Below are positions 35,228-43,751 of a DNA stretch of 64,000 nt, piece after piece. The translations under genes and the position numbers were made by a program. The notes beneath the pieces were generated by a model. The model worked only from the letters and a program-made list of their open reading frames with translations. It made no database searches and was not told the DNA's origin. Every line of letters starts with the position of its first letter. The first letter of the stretch is position 1. Source of the stretch: Planobispora rosea (GTDB lineage Bacteria; Actinomycetota; Actinomycetes; Streptosporangiales; Streptosporangiaceae); NCBI RefSeq assembly GCF_014648175.1, contig NZ_BMQP01000009.1, forward strand, positions 124,001 to 188,000, given 5' to 3'.

Positions 35228-35923
35228 ATGACACCGAACGATCTTGTGGCCCGTGTCCGCGACGGTCAGCATCGCCTGGAGAACCTGCTCACCGGCCTCA
35301 CCGATGACGACGTCCGGGCGCCCTCCGCGCTGCCGGACTGGTCACGCGGTCATGTGATCACCCATCTGGAGCAGAACGCCGCCGCGTTCACCCGCCAGGC
35401 GGAGTACGCCCGCCGGGGCGAGCTCATCGACGTCTACGACGGCGGGGCCGCGGGCCGCGCCGCCGCCATCGAGCGCGGGGCCGGGCGCGGGGCCGCGGAG
35501 CTCCGCAAGGCCCTCGCCGAGGCGCACGCGGCCCTTGAGGACGCCTGGTCGAGGACCGGGGAGGACGACTGGAAGCGGCCCATCCGCTACCGCGACGCCC
35601 CTTTGCTGTTCACCGTCCACGCCCGCTGGCGCGAGGTCGAGATCCACATGGTCGACCTGGATCTGGGGTACCGGCCGTCGGACTGGCCGATCGACTTCTG
35701 CGACCACGTCGTGGACTTCCTGGCCGTCCGCGTCCCCGGGGGGACGCACCTGACGATGATCGCCGATGACGCGGACCGCCGGTGGAGCGCCGGGAACGGC
35801 GGCGAGCCCGTCGTGCTGCGCGGGAACGCGGGCGACCTGACCGCCTGGCTGGCCGGGCGGGACCCCGCCGGGCCGATCACCGTCGAGACCGGTTCCCTGC
35901 CCGAGCTCGCCCCCTGGCCGTGA
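35228..35923 (+). CDS. Mycothiol-dependent maleylpyruvate isomerase-family protein
   Basis: This 231-residue protein belongs to the MDMPI/DinB-like four-helix family. It shows LPDWSRGHVITHL (about residues 37-49) and RWREVEIHMVDLDLGY (about residues 138-153), whose His and Glu residues bind the metal in the family. The C-terminal domain (TAWLAGRDP) matches the MDMPI C-terminal fold. It may conjugate or isomerise a substrate with mycothiol; the substrate is unknown. It starts 38 bp from the CGNR gene on the other strand. Confidence 0.85.
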   Translation: MTPNDLVARVRDGQHRLENLLTGLTDDDVRAPSALPDWSRGHVITHLEQNAAAFTRQAEYARRGELIDVYDGGAAGRAAAIERGAGRGAAELRKALAEAHAALEDAWSRTGEDDWKRPIRYRDAPLLFTVHARWREVEIHMVDLDLGYRPSDWPIDFCDHVVDFLAVRVPGGTHLTMIADDADRRWSAGNGGEPVVLRGNAGDLTAWLAGRDPAGPITVETGSLPELAPWP

Positions 35924-35967
35924 TCGCCTGTGCGGCCCGAGGCCGTGACATGCGGTCTCGGCCTTGA

Positions 35968-37758
35968 TCACCGCGTGACCGTCCCGTCCTCCCGCGCGGT
36001 GACGCCGTAGTCGCGGGCCGCCCCCTCGGAGGTGACCCTCCCGGCGCGCAGGTCGGCCGCCACCTCCTCCGGGGGGCGCTCGTACGGCGAGCCGACGCCC
36101 CCGCCGCCGGTGGTCTCGACGACGAACGCCTCCCCCGCGCGGAACAGGGCGTTGTTGACCTTCGAGGCGAGCCGTTCCAGCGTGCCGTCGGCGCGCCGCC
36201 GGTAGAAGCCGCCGAGCCGGCCGGGGAGGCCGCCGGAACGGCCCGGGGGAGGGGTTCGCAGCCGGTCGCCGCGGGTGGTGACGTGCGCGTCGGCCAGGAA
36301 GCGGATCACCGTACGGGAGCCGAGGCCCCCGCGGTGGCGGCCCGGACCGCCGGAGTCGGGGACGGTCTCCACCGACTCCACGACCAGCGGGCAGCGGGTC
36401 TCGACCGGCTCGACCTGCGGGACCGAGTTGCGCCCGATGCCGAAGTGCACGCCCGTCGCGTCCGGGCCGTCCTTGCCCTGCCGGGCGCCCACCCCGCCGA
36501 AGTCGTAGGACAGATGGATCCAGTACGGCGCGCGCACCGCCGCGATGGAGAACGGCTGCAGGATGCCGCTGGCGGCGATGGCCCGCTCAGGCACGGCGTC
36601 CGAGAGCGCCTGGAAGATCGCCTCCATCGCCGCGTAGATGGGCACGAACCGGCCGCCGCAGGGGTGGGGGGAGCGGGCGTCCAGCAGCGAGCCGGGCGGG
36701 AGGCGCACCTCGATCGCGCGCAGGCAACCGTCGTTCATCGCGATCGTCGGGTCGAGGAAACAGCGGACCGCGAAGACCGCGGCGGCCAGGGACTGCGAGG
36801 CCGAGGCGTTGATCGCCGCCGGGACCTGCGGGTCCGTCCCGGCGAAGTCCACGACCACCCGCCCCCGGCCGGTCGTTCCCGGGACACCCGTCTCGGCCCG
36901 CCCCGCCGTTCTCCGGGTCCCCGCCGCGCTCCCGCTCACCGCACCGGCCGTTCCCGGGGCCCCCTCCTGCCGTTCCACCGTGACCGCCACCCGGACCGTG
37001 TGGGAGCGGGAGGTGTCGATGCCGTCGTCGTCGATCGGGTAGGCCGCCGTGTAGCGGCCGGGCGGCAGCCCGGCCAGGGCGGCGCGGGTCCTCGCCTCGG
37101 TGTAGTCGAGATAGTCGTCGATCCCCCGGGCGAGCCCGGCCGGGCCGTACTCGGCGACCATCGCCTCGACCCGGGCGGCGGCGACGGCGGTGCCCGCGAC
37201 GAGCGCGCGCACGTCGCCCATGACCTTGTCCGGGGTACGGCTGTTGGCCCGCAGGATCGCCTCGATCGCGGGCTCGATCCCGTCCGCGGTGGCCAGGCGG
37301 ACCGGGGGGAGCTGGAGGCCCTCCAGGAAGACGTCGGTGGCCAGCGGGGCCATGCCGCCCGCGGACAGGCCGCCGAGATCCGAGACGTGGATCATCGTGG
37401 CGGTGAAGTAGGCGGGGGCGCCGGCGACGAAGACCGGCCGGTAGACCAGCAGGTCGTTGGTGTGCACGCCGCCCCGGTAGGCGTCGTTGAGCACGAAGAC
37501 GTCACCGGGGCGCATGGTGGCGGCCGGGATGTCCTTCAGCAGTTCCGGCAGGGCGGCCTTGAGCGCCATGCTGTTCATGAGCGTGGTGGCCATCGACTGG
37601 GCGACCAGGCGGCCCGAGGCGTCGAGGACGGCCGCCGAGGCGTCCGATCCCTCGACGATGAACGTCGAGTAGGCCGACCGGACGACGACGATGCTGGCCT
37701 CCTCGGCCGCCACCACCAGCGCGTTCCGCAGGACCTCGGCGGTCAGCGCGTCATTCAT
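35968..37758 (-). CDS. hyuB: Hydantoinase B/oxoprolinase subunit
   Basis: This 596-residue protein is the B subunit of an ATP-dependent hydantoinase/oxoprolinase-type enzyme. Signatures include RSAYSTFIVEGSDASAAVLD, LNDAYRGGVHTNDLLVY (about residues 90-106), and the C-terminal GRHRGGLGSRTVIRFL. A low-complexity Ala/Gly/Thr insert of about 35 residues sits before GRVVVDFAGTDPQVPAA. The ATG lies within the last 8 nt of hyuA, so the subunits are coupled. Relatives cleave 5-membered lactams such as hydantoins, oxoproline or N-methylhydantoin; the precise substrate is open. Confidence 0.9.
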   Translation of the reverse strand: MNDALTAEVLRNALVVAAEEASIVVVRSAYSTFIVEGSDASAAVLDASGRLVAQSMATTLMNSMALKAALPELLKDIPAATMRPGDVFVLNDAYRGGVHTNDLLVYRPVFVAGAPAYFTATMIHVSDLGGLSAGGMAPLATDVFLEGLQLPPVRLATADGIEPAIEAILRANSRTPDKVMGDVRALVAGTAVAAARVEAMVAEYGPAGLARGIDDYLDYTEARTRAALAGLPPGRYTAAYPIDDDGIDTSRSHTVRVAVTVERQEGAPGTAGAVSGSAAGTRRTAGRAETGVPGTTGRGRVVVDFAGTDPQVPAAINASASQSLAAAVFAVRCFLDPTIAMNDGCLRAIEVRLPPGSLLDARSPHPCGGRFVPIYAAMEAIFQALSDAVPERAIAASGILQPFSIAAVRAPYWIHLSYDFGGVGARQGKDGPDATGVHFGIGRNSVPQVEPVETRCPLVVESVETVPDSGGPGRHRGGLGSRTVIRFLADAHVTTRGDRLRTPPPGRSGGLPGRLGGFYRRRADGTLERLASKVNNALFRAGEAFVVETTGGGGVGSPYERPPEEVAADLRAGRVTSEGAARDYGVTAREDGTVTR

Positions 37759-40111
37759 GCGATCCCCCCGCGTCCGTGTCCGCTCCCGTGAGGCTGGTGT
37801 CCGAGAGTGCGGTGTCCGAGAGTGCGGTGTCCGAGAGTGCGGTGTCCGAGAGTGCGGTGTCCGAGAGTGCGGTGTCCGAGAGGGGCGTGCCGGTGAGGGG
37901 CGTGTCCGTTCTCGTGAGGATCACCGCCGTGTCCTCCGCGAGCACCGCCCTCCACCCGGGCGGCACCACGATCGTCGACTCCGCGTCCTCCACGATCGCC
38001 GGCCCCCCGCTCTCCCGGAGGGACGCCCTGGTGAACACCGGTACCTGCACGTACCCGCCGGTCTCGGCGAAGTACGCCATCCGCCGCGCCGTACCCGGGG
38101 CACCGGTCTCCGCCGCCCTCCTGCCCGCCGTACCGGCGCCGGAAGAACCGGCCGCGCCGGTGACCGGGGGCGGGCCGTCCGGGGCGGTGTCCGTGTCTGC
38201 GGTGATGTCCGTGTCTGCGGTGATGTCCGTGTCTGCGGTGATGTCCGTGTCTGCGGTGGTGGCGGGGGACGACGCCCGCGTACGGCGGGCCGCGGGCAGG
38301 GTGACGCGGACGCGGTAGCCGACGACCTCGACCGGGCCCCGCTGGGCGATGCCGTACACCTGCTCGTACCGGGCGCAGAAGCGGGCGGCGAGGTCACCGG
38401 GGGAGTCGGTCCAGGGGACGGTGAGGTCGTGGGCCTGGCCGGTGAAGCGGACGTCGGCCGAGCGCTCCACGGCCACGCCGGGATCGCCGGGCCGTACTCC
38501 CAGATCGGCGGTCGCCGCCTCGGTGAGCTCGGTGAACACCTGGGCGGGGTCGGCGTCCAGGGCGGACCGGACGCGGTCCACCGACAGGTCCCCGGCCAGC
38601 AGCCCGGCGGCCGAGGCCACGCCGCAGTGGGCCGGGACGACCACGGTGGCGATGCCGAAACGGGCGGCGACCCGGGCCGCGTGCATCGGGCCCGCGCCGC
38701 CGGAGGCGACCAGCACGAAGCCGCGGGGGTCGAGGCCGCGCTGGACGGTCACCACGTGCACCGCCGACCCCATCGCGGCGTTGACGATCTCGTGGACCGC
38801 GTGCGCGGCCTCGGCGCGGGACACCCCCAGCGGCCCGGCCAGGCGCAGGTCGATCGCCTTCTCCGCGAGGTCCCGGGCGAGCGGCATCGTGCCTCCCGCG
38901 AAGGACGCGGGATCCAGGTAACCGAGGATCAGGTCGGCGTCCGTCACGGTCGGCTCCTCGCCGCCGAGTCCGTAGCAGGCCGGGCCGGGCTCCGAACCCG
39001 CCGAGCGCGGTCCCACCCGCAGGCTCCCGGCCGCGTCCACCCACGCGACGCTGCCCCCGCCGGCCCCGACCTCGGCCAGGTCGATGGCGGGCGTCTTGAT
39101 CGGCACGCCGGTCCCGGCCCGGCGCCCGCCGAAGCTGCCCTTGCCGCCGACGTGGAACTCGCGGGTGATCTCCGGCCTGCCGTCCCTGATCACGCAGGCC
39201 TTGGCCGTGGTGCCGCCCATGTCGAAGGAGATCGCGTCCGGATGCCCGGTCGCGGCGGCGGCCAGCACCCCGGCCGCCGGGCCGGACTCGATCGTCGCCA
39301 CCGCCCGGCGCGCGGCCAGCCCGACCGGCATCACGCCGCCGCCCGACTCCATCACGTGCACCGGGGCGGTGATCCCGATCCCGGCCAGCCGGGCGGTCAG
39401 CCGCCGCAGGTATCCCTCCATCACCGGGCCGATGTAGGCCGACATGATGGTGGTCGTCGCGCGTTCGTACTCGCGCAGCTCCGGCCACACCTCCGAGGAG
39501 ATCACCACCGTGGGGACCGTCCGGCGCAGGATCTCCGCGACCCGGCGCTCGTGGGCGGGGTCGGCGTAGGAGTGCAGCAGGCAGACGGCGGCGGCCGTGA
39601 TGCCCCGCCGGGCGATCTCCCGGCCGACGCGGGCCACGGCGGTCTCGTCCAGCGGCTCCAGCACCGCCCCGGAGCAGGAGATCCGCTCGGGGACCTCGAA
39701 GCAGTCCTCGGCCGCGACCGGCGGAGGGGGAGGATCGAACCTGAGATCGTAGCGGTCCTCCTCGACCCTGGCGTACCGGCCGAGGGGGATCGAGGAGCGG
39801 AAGCCCGCGGTCGTGACGTAGGCGACCCGGACGCCGCGGCGTTCCAGCACGGCGTTGGTGGCGAGGGTGGTGGCGTGCACGACCCCGGTCACGAGAGAGG
39901 GGTCGGTACGGCCCAGCGCGGCGGCGACGCCCGTGATGATCCCCTCGGCCGGGTCGTCGTGGGTGCTCAGGCACTTGGCGACCGTGATCTCACCGTCCGG
40001 CCCGCGGAGCACCACGTCCGTGAACGTCCCGCCGACGTCGACTCCGATCGTGTACCCGGGGCGGCCCGAGGATCCTTCCCGCCCCTCCCTCTCGCCGGTT
40101 CGCGCGTCCAC
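37751..40111 (-). CDS. hyuA: Hydantoinase A/oxoprolinase subunit with repeat-rich inserts
   Basis: This 786-residue protein is the A subunit. It has IGVDVGGTFTDVVL at the N-terminus (about residue 24), AISFDMGGTTAKACVI in the middle, and GAGGGSVAWVDAAGSLRVGP, the ATP-binding signatures of the hydantoinase/oxoprolinase fold. Most relatives have about 690 residues. The extra length is two low-complexity segments near the C-terminus: four ADTDIT-type units (about residues 618-642) and five SDTAL units (about residues 746-770), both coded by nearly perfect DNA repeats. A CAAGCGCTTG operator lies 23 bp upstream of the start. Confidence 0.9.
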   Translation of the reverse strand: MDARTGEREGREGSSGRPGYTIGVDVGGTFTDVVLRGPDGEITVAKCLSTHDDPAEGIITGVAAALGRTDPSLVTGVVHATTLATNAVLERRGVRVAYVTTAGFRSSIPLGRYARVEEDRYDLRFDPPPPPVAAEDCFEVPERISCSGAVLEPLDETAVARVGREIARRGITAAAVCLLHSYADPAHERRVAEILRRTVPTVVISSEVWPELREYERATTTIMSAYIGPVMEGYLRRLTARLAGIGITAPVHVMESGGGVMPVGLAARRAVATIESGPAAGVLAAAATGHPDAISFDMGGTTAKACVIRDGRPEITREFHVGGKGSFGGRRAGTGVPIKTPAIDLAEVGAGGGSVAWVDAAGSLRVGPRSAGSEPGPACYGLGGEEPTVTDADLILGYLDPASFAGGTMPLARDLAEKAIDLRLAGPLGVSRAEAAHAVHEIVNAAMGSAVHVVTVQRGLDPRGFVLVASGGAGPMHAARVAARFGIATVVVPAHCGVASAAGLLAGDLSVDRVRSALDADPAQVFTELTEAATADLGVRPGDPGVAVERSADVRFTGQAHDLTVPWTDSPGDLAARFCARYEQVYGIAQRGPVEVVGYRVRVTLPAARRTRASSPATTADTDITADTDITADTDITADTDTAPDGPPPVTGAAGSSGAGTAGRRAAETGAPGTARRMAYFAETGGYVQVPVFTRASLRESGGPAIVEDAESTIVVPPGWRAVLAEDTAVILTRTDTPLTGTPLSDTALSDTALSDTALSDTALSDTALSDTSLTGADTDAGGSHE
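37801..37875. repeat. 15-bp tandem repeat, five copies, inside hyuA
   Basis: CCGAGAGTGCGGTGT occurs five times in a row without mismatch, with a degenerate sixth copy to 37890. In frame it encodes SDTAL units in the HyuA C-terminal tail. The copies are identical at the DNA level, so the expansion is recent. Confidence 0.92.
38189..38258. repeat. 18-bp tandem repeat, nearly four copies, inside hyuA
   Basis: GTCCGTGTCTGCGGTGAT is repeated 3.9 times and encodes an acidic ADTDIT linker in HyuA. Confidence 0.9.
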
Positions 40112-40131
40112 GGATCGCAGATTATGTCCCG

Positions 40132-40145
40132 AGCAAGCGCTTGTC
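40132..40145. promoter_or_regulatory. CAAGCGCTTG operator upstream of hyuA
   Basis: AGCAAGCGCTTGTC shares the full CAAGCGCTTG core with the two operators at 2286-2350 and differs by one base from AnCAAGnnCTTGnT. It lies 21 bp upstream of the hyuA start on the minus strand. Confidence 0.6.
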
Positions 40146-40214
40146 TACGTTCGCTTCTCTTGAGCTTCGGGCGATAGGTTGCGACCCTTGTCCTATCCCC
40201 CTTAGGGAGTGACG

Positions 40215-42011
40215 ATGCGGCGGCGCAGAACGGCTCTGGCACTCCTCGGCGGCCTGGCACTCGTGGTCGCCGCGATGCCCGCTGCCCTGGCCCACGAACA
40301 CCCCAGCGGGATCACCGATCTGGTGACCCCCGCGGTCGTCCGCATCGAGGCGAAAGCCCAGGTGGACATCACCCTGCTGGACCACATCGGCGATCTGGTC
40401 CACGTCGAGCGGAGCTACGAGGTGCCGATCGGCACCGGCACCGGCACCGTCGTCAACCCCGAGGGCGCCATCGTCACCCTGACCCGCGTCGTGCGGACCG
40501 ACAGGGACATCGAGGTCCACGCGGCCAACCGGATCTTCGCCGAGCACCACAAGGTGAAGATCCCGGACGACTTCGAGCGGCACACCCTCACCGACGACAC
40601 GCTCAACCGCCACCTGCAGCAGTGCTACCCGCCGAAGCGGTCGACCGCGACCTGCATCATCGACGTCACCACCGAGATCCAGGTCTTCCCGAACATCTCA
40701 CCCGCGGACGACGAGGGCTTCCGGGCCGAGGTCGTCCACGCCGGGAGCCGTCCCGACGCCCCGGCCGTGCTGATGCCGGTCGGCCGCGCCGACGGCGGCG
40801 CGGGCCTGCCGACCGCCCCGCTCGCGGCCAAGGTGCCCGACAAGGAGGGCTCGCCGGTCGCGATCGCCGGGTTCACCGGACGGCCCTCGGCGACGGTCAA
40901 GGAGAAGGTGGACATCGCCCACCTGCGGGCCGGGGGCGCCGGCGAGGGCGGGCGCCAGTTCAAGGACCCGGAGGGCAAGGTCGACGAACCTCCCAAGGTG
41001 GGCAAGCTGATCGACCAGGGGCTGCTCGGCGGGCCGGTGATCGAGGACAAGAAGGGCGAGGTCATCGGGCTGCTGGTCGGCGGGGGCGCCGACGGACGGA
41101 TGATCGGCGTCCGGGAGATCACCAAGGCGCTGGCCGAGGCCAAGGTCGCCCCCCGGCGCGGCCCGATCGACGCCGCGTTCGAGCAGGCGCTGATCCGCTT
41201 CCACACCAAGTACTACGGCGACGCCGTGCCCGGCTTCCAGCGGGTCCTGGACCTGTACCCGGGCCACCCGGTGGCCGCCGCCCACCTGAAGGAGTCCCAG
41301 GCCAAGCGCGGCACCGCCGAGGACGAGGGGACCAGGCGGGCCGCCGCTCCCACCGGCGACCGGGGGGCGGGCGCGCCGCTCTGGCCGTTCCTGGCGGGCG
41401 GCGGCGTGCTGGTGGCGGCCGTGGTCGTCGGAACGGTCCTTTTCCTGCGCCGCCGGTCCGCCGCCGACGGGGACGTGACCGGGGAGCGCGGAGTCCTGGG
41501 CGCGGACGTCACCGATCCCGGGGCCGTGGCCGCCGGGTTCCCGGGTGCCGCCGGGACCGGGCCGGGCGGGTACGAGACCGGGCCCGGCTACGGAACCGGG
41601 CCGGGCCACACGACCGGGCCCGATGCTTCCTCCGGGACCGGGCCGCTCACCGGGCCGCGGAAACCCGTTCCGGCCGACGGGCCGGACGATGGAAACGATA
41701 TGACCGTTGTGGTCGGCCGCTCCTACCCCGCGCTGCCGGTCACCTCCTCCCCGGCGGGAACGGGCCAGCCGTCCCCCTCCGGGCAACCGTCCTCCTCCGG
41801 CCAGCCGTCCGCCTCGGGCCGGCCGTCCGCGCCCGGCCAGCCCGTGCTGGTCGCCCGGGACCCGGGCGCGGGACCGAAGGACGCCTCACGGCCCGGCGAC
41901 GCCATCAGCGTCGGCGGTTCCGCCGTCCAGAAATACTGCACCGCCTGCGGGATGCGGCTGGGCCCGGCCCACCGGTTCTGCGGTTACTGCGGTCACCCCG
42001 CCGAGGCGTGA
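40215..42011 (+). CDS. Membrane trypsin-like pseudo-protease with cytoplasmic zinc ribbon
   Basis: This 598-residue protein has four parts. A signal peptide (to about residue 26) comes first, then a trypsin/HtrA-like extracytoplasmic domain, one membrane helix (about residues 391-413), and a Gly/Pro/Ser-rich cytoplasmic tail ending in a zinc ribbon (YCTACGMRLG and FCGYCGHPAEA). The protease is degenerate. Where active members have NxHVV, it reads TLTRVV (about residue 85), and where they have GxSGGP, it reads GLLGGP (about residue 269), so both His and Ser are missing. It may sense or bind rather than cut. AGGGAG precedes ATG 40215. Its stop overlaps the kinase start. Confidence 0.75.
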   Translation: MRRRRTALALLGGLALVVAAMPAALAHEHPSGITDLVTPAVVRIEAKAQVDITLLDHIGDLVHVERSYEVPIGTGTGTVVNPEGAIVTLTRVVRTDRDIEVHAANRIFAEHHKVKIPDDFERHTLTDDTLNRHLQQCYPPKRSTATCIIDVTTEIQVFPNISPADDEGFRAEVVHAGSRPDAPAVLMPVGRADGGAGLPTAPLAAKVPDKEGSPVAIAGFTGRPSATVKEKVDIAHLRAGGAGEGGRQFKDPEGKVDEPPKVGKLIDQGLLGGPVIEDKKGEVIGLLVGGGADGRMIGVREITKALAEAKVAPRRGPIDAAFEQALIRFHTKYYGDAVPGFQRVLDLYPGHPVAAAHLKESQAKRGTAEDEGTRRAAAPTGDRGAGAPLWPFLAGGGVLVAAVVVGTVLFLRRRSAADGDVTGERGVLGADVTDPGAVAAGFPGAAGTGPGGYETGPGYGTGPGHTTGPDASSGTGPLTGPRKPVPADGPDDGNDMTVVVGRSYPALPVTSSPAGTGQPSPSGQPSSSGQPSASGRPSAPGQPVLVARDPGAGPKDASRPGDAISVGGSAVQKYCTACGMRLGPAHRFCGYCGHPAEA

Positions 42012-43669
42012 TGACACTGAACGAGCGAGCATTGATCGGCCAGGAAATCGCCGGGTACCACGTCGAGGACGTCATCGGCAAGGGCGGCATGGCCGTGGTC
42101 TACCTCGCGGTGGACTCCCGGCTGGGCCGCAGGGTGGCGTTGAAGGTCCTCAACCCCCTGCTCGGTGAGGACGACCGGTTCCGGCAGCGATTCATCCTGG
42201 AGTCGCGGACGGTCGCCGGGATCGACCACCCCAACATCATCCCGATCTACGAGGCGGACGCCGCCGCCGACGGCACCCTCTACATCGCGATGCGCTATGT
42301 CGACGGCCCGGACCTGCGGCGCCTGTTCTACGACCGGGGACCGCTGCCGATCAGCCAGGTCAACCGGATCGCCGCCCAGGTCGCCGCCGCGCTGGACGCC
42401 TCGCACGCGCACAACCTGATCCACCGCGACGTCAAGCCGGCCAACATCCTGATCGCCGGGCACACCGAGGGCGAGCACGTCTACCTCACCGACTTCGGCA
42501 TCACCAAGCACCGCACCTCGATCTCCGGGCTGACCCAGACCGACCAGTTCATCGGCACCCCCCGCTACATGTCGCCCGAGCAGATCAACAAGGAGACCAT
42601 CGACGGCCGCTGCGACCAGTACGGCCTGGCCTGCGTGGTCTACGAGGCGCTGTCCGGGCGGCTGCCGTTCCAGCGCGACAACGAGATCGCGCTGCTCTGG
42701 GCGCACCTGGCCGAGCCGCCGACGCCGCTCAGCACGCTCCGGCCCGAGCTCCCGATGGAGGTCGACGGCGTCATGATGCGGGCGCTGGCCAAGTCGCCCG
42801 AGCAGCGCTACGGCAGCTGCACGGAGTTCGTCGCCCAGCTGCGCGACGCGATCAGCGGCCAGGCCTACCAGCTCCAGCAACCTCCGCCGGGCCACCACAC
42901 CGCGCAGGACGGGCAGGCCCCGCACCTGCACCGGCTCTCACAGTTCCACCAGGCGCCGCAGGGTCACCAGGTCCAGAGCGCCCGGCACACCCGGGGAACC
43001 CACCAGACCGGGGAGGGCACCCGCCCGGCCGCCGGGACGGGTGCCTCCGGGCGGGGCAGGCGGGGTGTGCTCATCGGGGCCGGGGCGGCGATCGCGCTGA
43101 TCGTCGCGCTGGTGACGGTGCTCGCCGTGATCCTGCGGGGCGGCGACGGCGCGTGGGAGGCATACCGGGGCTCGGCCGCGGTGCCCGTGGCGTTCGAGCA
43201 CCCCGCCGGCTGGACCGCGACGCAGCACGCGGACGCGTTCACGGTCGCGTCCCCCCGGGCGGAGGAGTTCCGGACGCTGTTCAGCACGCCGGTCGTCGCC
43301 GACTGGGCGGCCGTCAACGAGATCATCAAGGCCGAGCCGGAGGAGGCCACCGGCGTCTTCACCCAGACCCTGGACACGCTCGACCCGCGCGGCGGGTCGC
43401 AGCAGCTCCAGGAGACCCTGCAGTCCTCGCTGCCCGGGACGGTCAGCGTGCTCTCCCAGGTGGTCCAGGTGAGCGTCGGGGGACAGCCGGGCGTACGGCT
43501 GGAGGGGGCGATCGCCGACCCGCAGCGGGGCGGCCAGCTCGACTTCGTCGGCTACGCCGTGGAGCGGCCGGACGAGCCCGCCCTGGTGATCTATTTCTGC
43601 GCGCCGAGCCGCTGCGATGACTCTCTGGCCAACCGGCTGATACGGAGCGTGTCCTTCCCGGCGTCGTGA
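42011..43669 (+). CDS. Eukaryotic-type serine/threonine protein kinase with extracytoplasmic sensor
   Basis: This 552-residue kinase has the P-loop GKGGMAVVY, the catalytic lysine in VALKVL (about Lys45), HRDVKPAN (about Asp140), DFG (about Asp161) and SPEQ. A Gln/His/Pro-rich linker is followed by one membrane helix (about residues 352-376) and an external domain of about 175 residues. That domain has no PASTA repeats; FEHPAGWTAT and VRLEGA suggest a Mog1/PsbP-like fold (tentative). The A of its ATG is the last base of the upstream TGA; GTG 42008 is an alternative. The overlap with the pseudo-protease gene suggests that the two work as one signalling unit. Confidence 0.88.
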   Translation: MTLNERALIGQEIAGYHVEDVIGKGGMAVVYLAVDSRLGRRVALKVLNPLLGEDDRFRQRFILESRTVAGIDHPNIIPIYEADAAADGTLYIAMRYVDGPDLRRLFYDRGPLPISQVNRIAAQVAAALDASHAHNLIHRDVKPANILIAGHTEGEHVYLTDFGITKHRTSISGLTQTDQFIGTPRYMSPEQINKETIDGRCDQYGLACVVYEALSGRLPFQRDNEIALLWAHLAEPPTPLSTLRPELPMEVDGVMMRALAKSPEQRYGSCTEFVAQLRDAISGQAYQLQQPPPGHHTAQDGQAPHLHRLSQFHQAPQGHQVQSARHTRGTHQTGEGTRPAAGTGASGRGRRGVLIGAGAAIALIVALVTVLAVILRGGDGAWEAYRGSAAVPVAFEHPAGWTATQHADAFTVASPRAEEFRTLFSTPVVADWAAVNEIIKAEPEEATGVFTQTLDTLDPRGGSQQLQETLQSSLPGTVSVLSQVVQVSVGGQPGVRLEGAIADPQRGGQLDFVGYAVERPDEPALVIYFCAPSRCDDSLANRLIRSVSFPAS

Positions 43670-43751
43670 CCACTTGTAGGCCACTTGCAAGCGGCTTGTC
43701 TGGGCGTTTTGTCCTATATGCACGGAAGGTGGGAAGGGCTAGTCTCCCCGC

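Noticed and set aside
36370..36430. Repeated VEPVET/VESVET-like coding in hyuB as a REP-type insertion
   Set aside because: The segment lies at the normal position before PDSGGPGRHRGGLG in HyuB proteins, so it is ordinary family sequence.
37801..38260. Direct repeats as a possible CRISPR array
   Set aside because: The units are contiguous without spacers, and they keep the reading frame of HyuA. They are coding tandem repeats.
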